From Asanoa ishikariensis (lineage in GTDB: Bacteria; Actinomycetota; Actinomycetes; Mycobacteriales; Micromonosporaceae): a DNA stretch of 64,000 bases. This document shows positions 43,751 to 52,221 of this stretch, in pieces (the stretch's first letter is position 1; each line of letters begins with the position of its first letter). A program made the position numbers and the translations under genes. Where the stretch lies: positions 1,364,001 to 1,428,000 of the forward strand of contig NZ_FNQB01000002.1 in the NCBI RefSeq assembly GCF_900107455.1, written 5' to 3'. Under the pieces are notes generated by a model. The model was not told the origin of the DNA. It saw only the letters and a list, made by a program, of their open reading frames with translations, and did no database searches.

Positions 43751-44580
43751 CCCTTGATGCCGCTCGTGTTGATTCCTTCTACCAGTAGGCGTTGGAAGGC
43801 CACGAAGAACAAGAAGACCGGCACCAGCGACAGCAGCGACATCGCGAACATCGGGCCGACCGCGCTCTCGCTGGTCGAGTCGATGAACAGCGTCAGTGCC
43901 ACCGGGACCGTGTAGTCCTGCAGGTCCGACAAGAAGACCAACTGCCGGAAGAAGTCGTTCCAGGTCCAGATGAACGAGAAGATCGCTGTGGTGACCAGAG
44001 CCGGGCGGCTCAGGGGCACGATCACGTGGGCGAACACCGTGTACGGCGACGCCCCGTCGATCTTCGCGGCCTCGTCCAGTTCGTAGGGGATGCCGCGCAT
44101 GAACTGGACCATCAGGAAGACGAAGAACGCCTCCGTGGCCAGGAACTGTGGCACCAGCAGCGGCAGGTAGGGCCAGTCGCCGCCGACCCAACCTAACTGC
44201 TTGAACAGCACGTACTGCGGGATGATCAGGACGTGGCCCGGCAGCAGGAGCGTGCCGATCATGACCGCGAACCAGACCTTGCGCATCCGGAACCGCAAGC
44301 GCGCGAATGCGTACGCCGCCAGCAGGCACGAGACCGCGTTGCCGACGACGGTCAACAGAGCGACCATCGCGCTGTTGGCGAAGAACCGGCCGAAGCTCAC
44401 GTCGAAGTTCTGCCACCCGTCGCGGAAGTTCGCGGGCGTAAAAACATCGGGCCACAGGCCGATGTTCGTCGCGATCTCCTCGCGCGACTTGAACGACGTG
44501 CCCAGCATCCACACCAGGGGATAGAGCACGACGGCCAGGATGAGCACCAGGACCACCAAACGCCAAAAGCGCCTACTCAT
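43747..44580 (-). CDS. Carbohydrate ABC transporter permease, MalG type
   Basis: A 277-residue permease with six helices. The EAA loop is YELDEAAKIDGASPYTVFAH, which contacts the ATPase, and the C terminus FQRLLVEGINTSGIKG is typical of CUT1 MalG-like subunits. No ATPase gene accompanies the set; as in many actinobacteria, a shared MsiK-type ATPase encoded elsewhere probably serves. One base overlaps the MalF-type gene. Given the flanking uronate and pectate lyase genes, it probably imports pectin-derived oligosaccharides. Confidence 0.94.
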   Translation of the reverse strand: MSRRFWRLVVLVLILAVVLYPLVWMLGTSFKSREEIATNIGLWPDVFTPANFRDGWQNFDVSFGRFFANSAMVALLTVVGNAVSCLLAAYAFARLRFRMRKVWFAVMIGTLLLPGHVLIIPQYVLFKQLGWVGGDWPYLPLLVPQFLATEAFFVFLMVQFMRGIPYELDEAAKIDGASPYTVFAHVIVPLSRPALVTTAIFSFIWTWNDFFRQLVFLSDLQDYTVPVALTLFIDSTSESAVGPMFAMSLLSLVPVFLFFVAFQRLLVEGINTSGIKG

Positions 44581-45563
44581 CAGCGGTCCTCACCGTCGGC
44601 GTAGTGGACCCAGAACCGGCCCGTGCTGAACAGCAGCACCGTGATCAGCGCGATCGCCACCAGGAACACCCACGCCAGCGCCGACGCGTAGCCCATCCGT
44701 AGCTCGGTGAAGCCCTTGATGTAGAGGTTCAGCGTGTACATGAGGGTCGAGTCGACCGGGCCCCCGGTGCCGTTCGACAGCACGAACGCCGACGTGAAGC
44801 CCTGGAAGCCGTTGATCGTCTCCAGCACCAGGTTGAAGAAGATGACCGGTGAGAGCATCGGCAGCGTGACAGCCCGGAACTGCCGCCACGGCCCCGCCCC
44901 GTCCACGGACGCCGCCTCGTAAAGCTCGACCGGGATCTGCTTCAGCCCGGCCAGGAAGATCACCATCGGCGCGCCGAACTGCCAGATGGCCAACGCCATC
45001 AGGGTCTCCAGAGCCCAGCGGGGATCGTTGACCCACGGCGCCCCCTCGATGCCGAACACACTCAACAGCGAGTTGAAGGCGCCGTCGCGGTTGAACATGT
45101 TGACCCAGACGATCGCCAGCGCGACGCTGCCGCCCAGCAGCGACGGCAGATAGAACAGGCCCCGGAACAGGCCGACGCCGCGGAACGCGCGGTTGAGCAG
45201 CAGGGCCACGCCGAGCGCGGCGGCCAGCTTCAGCGGCACCGCGACCAGGGCGAAGGTGATCGTGACCCGCACGGCGTGCCAGAAGGACGCGTCCGCGGTG
45301 AACATCTCGCGGTAGTTGTCGAGACCGATCCACTCGACCGCGGAGAAGTCGGAGAGCGCGTCGTAGTTGGTAAAAGAGAGATAGAGCGAGAGCAGCATCG
45401 GGACGGCCGTGATGCCCATGAGCCCGAGCAGCCACGGTGACAGGAAGACGTACCCGGCGATGTTCTCTCGACGGCGCGGGCCACCCCGGCCCCGCCGACT
45501 GGCGGGACCGGGGGAGGCGGAGCCGGCAGGCGGTGCCGCCGGCGGCGCGGTGCTGATGGCCAA
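44580..45563 (-). CDS. Carbohydrate ABC transporter permease, MalF type
   Basis: A 327-residue permease with a basic, disordered first 35 residues, then six helices. The EAA loop is VELYEAASVDGAGPWRQFRA. It pairs with the MalG-type protein to form the channel. Spacing from the binding-protein stop is three bases, so the operon is tightly coupled. Confidence 0.94.
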   Translation of the reverse strand: MAISTAPPAAPPAGSASPGPASRRGRGGPRRRENIAGYVFLSPWLLGLMGITAVPMLLSLYLSFTNYDALSDFSAVEWIGLDNYREMFTADASFWHAVRVTITFALVAVPLKLAAALGVALLLNRAFRGVGLFRGLFYLPSLLGGSVALAIVWVNMFNRDGAFNSLLSVFGIEGAPWVNDPRWALETLMALAIWQFGAPMVIFLAGLKQIPVELYEAASVDGAGPWRQFRAVTLPMLSPVIFFNLVLETINGFQGFTSAFVLSNGTGGPVDSTLMYTLNLYIKGFTELRMGYASALAWVFLVAIALITVLLFSTGRFWVHYADGEDR

Positions 45564-45566
45564 CGG

Positions 45567-46925
45567 TCAGGCCTGTCCGATCGCGGCCTGGGCGACGGCG
45601 AAGTACGCCTTGGCGGCCTCGGCGGGCGTCTGGCGACCGAACTGCACCTCTTCGGCGGCCTTGATCAGCTCGGCGCGCACCTTGCTGTGCCCCTTGAGCG
45701 GCACCTGAGGCGACGCCCCGAACTTCGCGCCCAGCTCGGTCTGCACCGTGATGGCGACCTTCATGTTGGGGTCGGACACGCTATCCGACACCGACTTGCG
45801 AATGTCCAGGTTGGACGGCAGGCCACGGTCGGTGCCGAGCACCGCCGCCGCCTCGGGGTCGTTCGACAGGAAGTTGATGACATCGACCGCGATGTCCTTC
45901 TTGTCACTGCCCCGGAACACCGAGAAGTACATGGACGCCCGCGCCCACTGCGCACTCGGGTCACCCGGGTACGCGATCACGCCGAGCTCGTCCTTGGTGT
46001 TCTTCTTCAGCTCCGGCATCTGGTTGGCCCACACCCAGGAGGTGCCCGCCTTGCCGGTGACCACGAGCTGCTTGCTGATGTCGGTGACGTTGCCCTCGTG
46101 GATCACGTCGGCGGTCGGGGTGGCACCGCGGTCGCGGGCGCCCTTCCACAGCTCGAACCAGCCGGCCACGTCCTGCTCGGTGAAGCCGAGCGCCTTGTCC
46201 TTGTAGAGGTCCTTGCCCTGCTGGCGCAGCCACACCCAGAACGCCTTGTAGTCGGCGCTCGGGTCCTGCGTGCCGGGCACCTTGGCGGTCTTGGAGACGT
46301 TCTCCGCCCAGGTGATGAAGTCGGCCCAGGTCATGCCGGTGGTCGGCGCGGGCAGCTTGTTCTTGTCGAGCAGCGTCTTGTTGAACACCAAGCCCTGGGT
46401 GTTCTCGCCGAAGGCGACGCCGGCCAGCTTGCCGTCGACGATGCCGTAGTTCACCAGGCTCTCGGGGAACTTGGAGACGTCGAGCTTGCCACCGTCCTTA
46501 TAGGACGTGAGGTCCAGCGTGACGTTCCGCGACGCGTACTCCGTGAGGTAGTTGTCGTCGATCTGGAAGAGGTCGGGAGCGTCGCCGCCGGCGGTCAGGG
46601 TCGCCAGCTTGTCGAAGTAGCCCTGGTTCGCTTGCCAGGTCTTCTTGAAGGTCACGTTGGGGTGCTTCTTGGTGTAGAGCGCCAGCGCGTCCTCGGTCAG
46701 CTTCGCGCGGCCCTCCGCGCCCCACCAGAAGATGGAGAGTTCGACCGGCTTGTTGGGGTCGGCGGCGGAATCGCCGCCATCGTCACCGCAGGCCGCGGCG
46801 GCCAGCGCGAGGGGAATGGTGACCAGGGCCGCGAGCAGGCGTCGCCGCAGGCCAGGCCCCGAAAAGGCGGTACGGTGGTGGCGCGTGGTCGGCTCGACCG
46901 CACGCGAAGATGGTGCGCGGTGCAT
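45567..46925 (-). CDS. Sugar ABC transporter substrate-binding lipoprotein, family 1
   Basis: A 452-residue lipoprotein. A long basic N region precedes the lipobox LAAAAC at about residue 47, the lipidated Cys. The mature protein starts with a Gly/Asp spacer and has SBP_bac_1 features (LSIFWWGAEGRAKLTEDALA; GGDAPDLFQIDDNYL). It captures a sugar, probably an oligogalacturonide or related pectin fragment by context. AAGGAGTG lies ten bases before the ATG. The LacI gene ends six bases upstream. Confidence 0.93.
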   Translation of the reverse strand: MHRAPSSRAVEPTTRHHRTAFSGPGLRRRLLAALVTIPLALAAAACGDDGGDSAADPNKPVELSIFWWGAEGRAKLTEDALALYTKKHPNVTFKKTWQANQGYFDKLATLTAGGDAPDLFQIDDNYLTEYASRNVTLDLTSYKDGGKLDVSKFPESLVNYGIVDGKLAGVAFGENTQGLVFNKTLLDKNKLPAPTTGMTWADFITWAENVSKTAKVPGTQDPSADYKAFWVWLRQQGKDLYKDKALGFTEQDVAGWFELWKGARDRGATPTADVIHEGNVTDISKQLVVTGKAGTSWVWANQMPELKKNTKDELGVIAYPGDPSAQWARASMYFSVFRGSDKKDIAVDVINFLSNDPEAAAVLGTDRGLPSNLDIRKSVSDSVSDPNMKVAITVQTELGAKFGASPQVPLKGHSKVRAELIKAAEEVQFGRQTPAEAAKAYFAVAQAAIGQA

Positions 46926-46931
46926 GTGCGC

Positions 46932-47984
46932 TCACTCCTTGGCGTAGGAGGCGACCTCTTCGGGGGCGGTGGCGACCACGCCGCCCGGGTCCGCATGGCT
47001 GTGCGGACCCGGGCCCGGCCCCGTCGAGTCGCGGATGACCAGCTCGGTCTGAAGGGTTATCTGTGCGGTGGTGCGACGGTCGTCGCCGTGCGCGAGGAGC
47101 ATGTCGACGGCCGCCCGTCCGGCGGCGGCGGTTGGAGTCGCCACCGTCGTCAGCTTGGGGCGGGTGAGGCGGCTCAGCGCGATGTCGTCGATGCCGACCA
47201 CGCTGATGTCTTCCGGGACGTTCCGGCCCAGGATGGACAGGCCCTCGATCAGGCCGATGGCCATGAGGTCGTTGTAGGCGAGGACGGCGGTGACGCCGGC
47301 GCGCACGATCTGCTCGGCGACGGCCATGCCACCGTCTTCGGTGGGTTGGTTGGGCCCGATGACGGCCAGGTCGGCGTCGTTGGCCCGGGCGGCCGACATC
47401 GCCGACCGGCGGATCTCCCGACTGGTCCACGACCCGCGTGGGCCGGCGACCAGGGCGATCTGCCGGTGACCGAGCCGGCTGAGGTGGTCGATGGCGAGCC
47501 GGGCGCCCTGCGCCACGTCCATCACCACGGTCGGCAGGCCGGTGAGCTGGCGGTTGACCACCACCAGCGGCACCTCGCGGCTGAGCTGCTCGATCAGGCT
47601 GTTACTCATCCGCGGGCTGCACAGCAGGACCCCGTCGACCTGCTTGGCCAGCGCGCGGACCAGTCCTTCTTCGACGCTCGCGTCCTCGTTGGTGTCGGTC
47701 ACGAAGATGTGGTAGTCCCGTTGCCTGGCCTGGCTCTCCGCCGCTTTGATCAGTGGCGGGAAGAAGGGGTTGGCGATGTCGGCCACGATCAGGCCGATGT
47801 TGTGCGTGCGCCCGGTGATCAGCGCCCGGGCCGCCCGGTTGGGGCGGTAGCCGAGGTGTTCGGCACAGGCCAGCACCCGGCTGCGGGTCTCCGGGTTGAC
47901 CAGGTGCGGCGCCGAGAACGTGCGAGAGACCGTGGAGATGTGCACCCCGGACTCACGGGCGACGTCGCGGATCGTGGCTGGCAC
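46932..47984 (-). CDS. LacI family regulator of the pectin/uronate locus
   Basis: A 350-residue repressor; the GTG at 47984 begins VPATIRDVARESGVHISTVS, the usual N terminus with the recognition helix, and AAGGGG lies eight bases before it. Hinge [15 protein letters not shown] and effector core (SVVGIDDIALSRLTRPKLTT) are standard. It heads the transporter operon and is divergent from the uronate operon. Two operator-like palindromes of the LacI type in the intervening 216 bases suit control of both sides and of itself. The inducer is probably a uronate or keto-uronate (inference). Confidence 0.94.
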   Translation of the reverse strand: MPATIRDVARESGVHISTVSRTFSAPHLVNPETRSRVLACAEHLGYRPNRAARALITGRTHNIGLIVADIANPFFPPLIKAAESQARQRDYHIFVTDTNEDASVEEGLVRALAKQVDGVLLCSPRMSNSLIEQLSREVPLVVVNRQLTGLPTVVMDVAQGARLAIDHLSRLGHRQIALVAGPRGSWTSREIRRSAMSAARANDADLAVIGPNQPTEDGGMAVAEQIVRAGVTAVLAYNDLMAIGLIEGLSILGRNVPEDISVVGIDDIALSRLTRPKLTTVATPTAAAGRAAVDMLLAHGDDRRTTAQITLQTELVIRDSTGPGPGPHSHADPGGVVATAPEEVASYAKE

Positions 47985-48037
47985 GAAGAACCCCTTCACC
48001 GGGAATGTGGTGGCCGTCACTCAAGTGCGCCAATTAA

Positions 48038-48051
48038 TGCAAACGGTTGCG
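48038..48051. promoter_or_regulatory. LacI-type operator, proximal to the regulator gene
   Basis: TGCAAACGGTTGCG matches the second palindrome at 48167 in 12 of 14 bases and has the central CG step usual for LacI/GalR operators. It lies 54 bases upstream of the LacI start. Confidence 0.65.
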
Positions 48052-48133
48052 TGGCTGTCAACGGTCTGTTGTTGCGACTCGGTTGCGGGCGCGTTCCCAA
48101 CCACCGGCAAAAACCAAGATAACGGACAAGACA

Positions 48134-48164
48134 TTGACGGGTACGAGGGGAGCATGCTTAGTTT
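48134..48164 (+). promoter_or_regulatory. Predicted promoter of the uronate operon
   Basis: TTGACG (48134-48139) and TTAGTT (48158-48163; TAGTTT one base on) with an 18-base spacer form a -35/-10 pair. The operator palindrome begins three bases after the -10 and so covers the transcription start, an arrangement that blocks initiation. Confidence 0.5.
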
Positions 48165-48166
48165 CC

Positions 48167-48180
48167 TGCAAACGTTTGCA
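48167..48180. promoter_or_regulatory. LacI-type operator, perfect palindrome
   Basis: TGCAAACGTTTGCA is a perfect 14-bp palindrome with central CG, the classic LacI-family form. It lies 21 bases before the first uronate-operon ATG and just after the predicted -10. Confidence 0.8.
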
Positions 48181-48200
48181 CTCCGAAAAGGAGTTGGTCG

Positions 48201-49508
48201 ATGTCTGACGGACGACGTCGCTACGCGTTGGTCGGCGCCGGAGCACGGGCCGGGATGTTCCTGCGCGCCCTCGCCACAGGCCATGCCGACCGCGCCGTCG
48301 TGGTGGCCCTGGCAGACGTCAACCACACCCGGATGGCGGCGCACAACGGCTGGCTCGAGGAGCTCGGCGCCGGCCCGGCGAAGACCTACGACGCCGCCGA
48401 CTTCGCGAAGATGCTGGTCGAAGAGCGCGTCGACGAGGTGCTGGTCACCACCGTCGACGCGACCCATGCCGACTACATCGTGGCGGCCTTGCACCAGGGC
48501 TGCGACGTGATCACCGAGAAGCCGATGACGACCGACGCCGACGGTTGCCGGCGCATCCTGGCCGCGGTGGAAGCGAGCGGCCGCCGGGTCCGGGTGGCGT
48601 TCAACTACCGCTACAACCCGTTGCACGAGGCGGTCAAGAACGAGATCGGCCAGCTCGGCGAGATCGGCTCCGTCCACTTCGAGTGGTTGCTGGACGTGCG
48701 GCACGGCGCCGACTACTTCCGCCGCTGGCACCGCGACGCGGCCAACTCCGGCGGCCTGCTGGTGCACAAGTCCGGCCACCACTTCGACCTGGTCAACTGG
48801 TGGCTCGACGCGACACCGGCCACCGTCTACGCGCAGGGCCGGCAGTTCTTCTACGGCCCCGAGGGGCGCCGACACGGGTACGCCCGCGACTACGCCCGGG
48901 GGCAGGAAGCGCCGGAGGACGATCCGTTCGCCCTGCGACTCGCCGACAACCCGCAGCTACGCGCGCTCTACCTCGACGCCGAGGAGGAGGACGGCTACCT
49001 GCGCGACCAGAACGTCTTCGCGCCGGGCGTCACCATCGACGACGACCTGGCCGTGCTCGTGCGTTACTCCACCGGGGCGACGATGACCTACCACCTCACG
49101 GCGTACGCGCCATGGGAGGGTTATCGGGTCATGGTCAACGGCAGTCGTGGCCGGCTGGAGCTTGAGGTGGTCGAGAGCGACCACGTCAGCCCGGCCGGTG
49201 CGAGCGAGGTCAAGGGCGCCGCCGTCCACGGCGAGGTCGCCGCGGCCGAGCACGGACACGCCCAGCTGACCGTGCACCCCTACTGGGCGCCGCCCCGCGA
49301 AGTCGCGGTCGAAGGCTATGCCCGCGGCGGTCACGGCGGCGCCGACGCCCGGATGACCGGCGTGCTCTTCGGCGGCAAAGACGACCCGATGGACCGCTCC
49401 GCCACCGCCCGCGACGGCGCCCTCGCGCTGCTGACCGGGCTGGCCGCCAACCGCTCGATGGCGACTGGCGCTCCAGTGACCGCCACCGACCTGCTCGATC
49501 CGACCTGA
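48201..49508 (+). CDS. Gfo/Idh/MocA family oxidoreductase
   Basis: A 435-residue NAD(P)-dependent enzyme. The nucleotide turn is YALVGAGARAGMFLRA and the catalytic-Lys motif is ITEKPMTTDADGC; the C-terminal sheet domain includes SGGLLVHKSGHHFDLVNWWL with the active-site His pair. It is longer than the family norm (about 350), with an insert around residues 215-275. It probably oxidises or reduces a pectin-derived sugar or uronate; the exact reaction is unknown. AAAGGAG precedes the ATG. First gene of the operon running to 54817. Confidence 0.9.
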   Translation: MSDGRRRYALVGAGARAGMFLRALATGHADRAVVVALADVNHTRMAAHNGWLEELGAGPAKTYDAADFAKMLVEERVDEVLVTTVDATHADYIVAALHQGCDVITEKPMTTDADGCRRILAAVEASGRRVRVAFNYRYNPLHEAVKNEIGQLGEIGSVHFEWLLDVRHGADYFRRWHRDAANSGGLLVHKSGHHFDLVNWWLDATPATVYAQGRQFFYGPEGRRHGYARDYARGQEAPEDDPFALRLADNPQLRALYLDAEEEDGYLRDQNVFAPGVTIDDDLAVLVRYSTGATMTYHLTAYAPWEGYRVMVNGSRGRLELEVVESDHVSPAGASEVKGAAVHGEVAAAEHGHAQLTVHPYWAPPREVAVEGYARGGHGGADARMTGVLFGGKDDPMDRSATARDGALALLTGLAANRSMATGAPVTATDLLDPT

Positions 49509-49522
49509 CCGCGAGGGAGTTC

Positions 49523-50938
49523 ATGTCCGACCTGCTGTTTCCGGCCGAGCCGGGTCAACGGGCGATCGCCCGCGAGCTCTACGGGCTCGCCCGCGACCTG
49601 CCGCTGATCTCGCCGCACGGCCATGTGGACCCCGCCGTCCTGGCCGACGACGAGCCGTTCCCCGACCCCGCCCGGCTGATCATCGTGCCGGACCACTACC
49701 TGACCCGGATGCTGCTCAGCCAGGGCATCCCGCCCGCCCGACTCGGCGTGCCGAGCCGCACCGGCGAGCCGAGCGAGGCCGACGGCCGCGCGATCTGGCG
49801 CCTGTTCGCCGAGCACTGGCACCTGTTCCGCGGCACACCGTCGCGGCTGTGGCTGGAGCGCACGTTCGAGACCGTCTTCGGCGTCACGACCCGGCTGTCG
49901 CCGCAGACCGCCGACGAGGTGTACGACGCGCTGGCCGAGAAGCTGGCCCAGCCGGAGTTCCGGCCGCGGGCGTTGTTCGAGCGCTTCAACATCGAGGTGC
50001 TGGCCACGACCGAGTCGCCGCTGGACGAGCTCGCGGCACACGCGAAGCTGGCGGCGGACGGCTGGGGCGGGCGGGGCGGCCGGGTCGTCACCACCTTCCG
50101 CCCCGACGACGTGGTCGACATGGAGTTCGAGGGCTGGGCCGAACGCGTGGGCCGGCTCGGTGAGCTGGCCGGCGAGGACACCGGCACCTACCTGGGCTAC
50201 CTGGCCGCGCTGCGGTCCCGCCGCGAGGCGTTCATCGCCGCCGGTGCGACCTCCAGCGACCACGGCCACCCGACCGCCCGCACGCTGTGCCTCAGTGCGG
50301 CGGAGGCGGCGAGCCTGTTCGAGAAGGGCCTGCGCGGCGAGGCGGACGCGACCGACGCCGAGACGTTCCGTGCGCACATGCTGGTCGAGTTCGCCCGGAT
50401 GTCCATCGAGGACGGTCTGGTGATGCAGCTCCACCCGGGTGCGGTGCGCAACCACAACCGGTGGCTGCACGCGACGCACGGCCGTGATGTGGGCGGCGAC
50501 ATCCCGCAGGCGACGGAGTACCTGCACGCGCTGACCCCGCTGCTCGACGCGTACGGCAACGACCCGCGACTGCGGGTGGTCGTCTACACCCTCGACGAGT
50601 ACACGTTCAGCCGCGAGCTCGCGCCGATCGCCGGTGGCTACGCCGCGATCTACCTCGGCGCGCCGTGGTGGTTCCTGGACTCGCCGGAGGTGCTGCGCCG
50701 CTTCCGCGAGGCGGTAACCGAGAGCGCCGGCTTCTACAACACCGCCGGCTTCGTCGACGACACCCGGGCGTTCTGCTCGATCCCGGTGCGGCACGACGTG
50801 TTCCGCCGGGTCGACGCGGGCTTCCTCGCCCGCCTCGTCTCCGAGCACCGGCTGCCCTTCGACGAGGCGGCCGAGACCATCGTCGACCTCGCGTACCGCC
50901 TGCCCAAACGGGTGTTCCGCTTGGAGGGTGACAAGTGA
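49523..50938 (+). CDS. uxaC: Glucuronate/galacturonate isomerase
   Basis: A 471-residue UxaC. The N-terminal LPLISPHGHVDPAVLADD carries the HxH metal motif, and WLERTFETVFGV and MLVEFARMSIEDGLVMQLHPGA-type segments match the family (about 470 residues). It converts D-galacturonate to D-tagaturonate and D-glucuronate to D-fructuronate in the cytoplasm, the first step for imported uronates. GGGAG sits before the ATG. The next gene overlaps its stop by four bases. Confidence 0.93.
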   Translation: MSDLLFPAEPGQRAIARELYGLARDLPLISPHGHVDPAVLADDEPFPDPARLIIVPDHYLTRMLLSQGIPPARLGVPSRTGEPSEADGRAIWRLFAEHWHLFRGTPSRLWLERTFETVFGVTTRLSPQTADEVYDALAEKLAQPEFRPRALFERFNIEVLATTESPLDELAAHAKLAADGWGGRGGRVVTTFRPDDVVDMEFEGWAERVGRLGELAGEDTGTYLGYLAALRSRREAFIAAGATSSDHGHPTARTLCLSAAEAASLFEKGLRGEADATDAETFRAHMLVEFARMSIEDGLVMQLHPGAVRNHNRWLHATHGRDVGGDIPQATEYLHALTPLLDAYGNDPRLRVVVYTLDEYTFSRELAPIAGGYAAIYLGAPWWFLDSPEVLRRFREAVTESAGFYNTAGFVDDTRAFCSIPVRHDVFRRVDAGFLARLVSEHRLPFDEAAETIVDLAYRLPKRVFRLEGDK

Positions 50939-52221
50939 CCACGATCCGCGCCGTAGAGGTGCACGACGTGCGGTTCCCGACCGCGGCGGCGGGCGACGGC
51001 TCCGACGCCATCAACAGGGGCGACTACTCAGCGACCTATGTGGAGCTGCTGATCGACGGGCCGTTGGTCGGCGCCGGCTTCACGTTCACCAACGGCCGGG
51101 GCAACGAGATCACCTGCGCCGCGGTCCGCGCGCTGGCGCCGCAGGTCGTCGGCCGCTCGCTCGAGGAGATCGCCGCCGAGCCGGTGGCGTTCTGGCGGTC
51201 GCTGACCGCGGATCCGCAGCTTCGCTGGTTGGGCCCGGAGAAGGGCGTCATCCACATGGCGACCGGGGCGGTGGTCAACGCGGTCTGGGACCTGCGGGCC
51301 AAGGCGGCCGGCCTGCCGCTCTGGCAGTTGCTGGCCGAGTTGTCGACCGAGGAGCTCGTCGCCAACGTCGACTTCCACCACATCACCGACGCGCTGACGC
51401 CCGACGCCGCCGCGGCCATTCTCGACAAGGGCCGGCACGGGTACGCCGAGCGGCTGGCCCAGGTGCGCAGCGAGGGCTTCCCGTCGTACACCACCTCGGT
51501 GGGCTGGCTGGGCTACCCGGACGACAAGGTCCGGGACCTGACCCGGGCCGCGTACGCCGAGGGTTGGCGGGCGATGAAGATGAAGGTCGGCGGCGACCTC
51601 GAGGACGACGTCCGGCGGGCCAGGATCATCCGCGCGGAGATCGGCCCGGACGCGCTGCTGATGATGGACGCGAACCAGGTCTGGGACGTCGACCAGGCGA
51701 TCGCCGCGATGGAACGGCTCGTCGAGGTCGACCCGTACTGGATCGAGGAGCCGACCCACGCCGACGACGTGCTCGGCCACGCCCGCATCCAGCGCGCGGT
51801 CGCGCCGGTCCGGGTGGCGACCGGCGAGGTCGCGGCCAACCGGGTGATCTTCAAGCAGTTACTCCAGGCCGACGCGATCGGTGTCATGCAGATCGACGCG
51901 TGCCGGGTCGGCGGCGTCAACGAGGTGCTCGCGGAACTGTTGCTGGCGGCCAAGTTCGGCGTGCCGGTCTGCCCGCACGCCGGCGGCGTCGGACTCTGCG
52001 AGCTCGTGCAGCACCTCGCCTTCTTCGACTACCTGCGGGTCGGCACGTCGCTGGACGGCCGGATGGTGGAGTACGTCGACCACCTGCACGAGCACTTCGT
52101 CGACCCCGTGCGCACCCGCGGCGGGCGCTACCTGCTGCCCACCGAACCCGGCTACAGCGCCACGATGAAGGCCTCGTCGGTCGCCGAGTTCTCGTTCCCG
52201 GAAGGACCGGTGTGGCGATGA
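50935..52221 (+). CDS. Enolase-superfamily acid-sugar dehydratase, L-fuconate dehydratase-like
   Basis: A 428-residue mandelate-racemase-group enzyme. Start GSDAINRGDYSATYVEL; catalytic Lys in MKMKVGGD; metal ligands in LLMMDANQVWD, YWIEEPTHADD and VATGEVAANRV; the Asp-His dyad is in MQIDACRVGG and CPHAGGVGLCELVQHL. The overall match is to L-fuconate dehydratase (FucD). Between uxaC and a uronate reductase, it may dehydrate D-altronate or another aldonate to 2-keto-3-deoxy acid. FucD is known to accept several such acids including D-altronate; the real substrate here is inferred. GTG start overlaps uxaC. Confidence 0.88.
   Translation: MTTIRAVEVHDVRFPTAAAGDGSDAINRGDYSATYVELLIDGPLVGAGFTFTNGRGNEITCAAVRALAPQVVGRSLEEIAAEPVAFWRSLTADPQLRWLGPEKGVIHMATGAVVNAVWDLRAKAAGLPLWQLLAELSTEELVANVDFHHITDALTPDAAAAILDKGRHGYAERLAQVRSEGFPSYTTSVGWLGYPDDKVRDLTRAAYAEGWRAMKMKVGGDLEDDVRRARIIRAEIGPDALLMMDANQVWDVDQAIAAMERLVEVDPYWIEEPTHADDVLGHARIQRAVAPVRVATGEVAANRVIFKQLLQADAIGVMQIDACRVGGVNEVLAELLLAAKFGVPVCPHAGGVGLCELVQHLAFFDYLRVGTSLDGRMVEYVDHLHEHFVDPVRTRGGRYLLPTEPGYSATMKASSVAEFSFPEGPVWR

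Noticed and set aside
45687-48122. 811-codon plus-strand frame across the sugar-binding protein and LacI genes
   Set aside because: It runs antisense through two well-recognised genes and the operator region; no domain seen.
50928-52217. Upstream part of the long plus-strand frame that ends with the uronate reductase
   Set aside because: Reads the FucD-like gene in the wrong frame; the reductase family N terminus begins at 52218 with an ATGA overlap.
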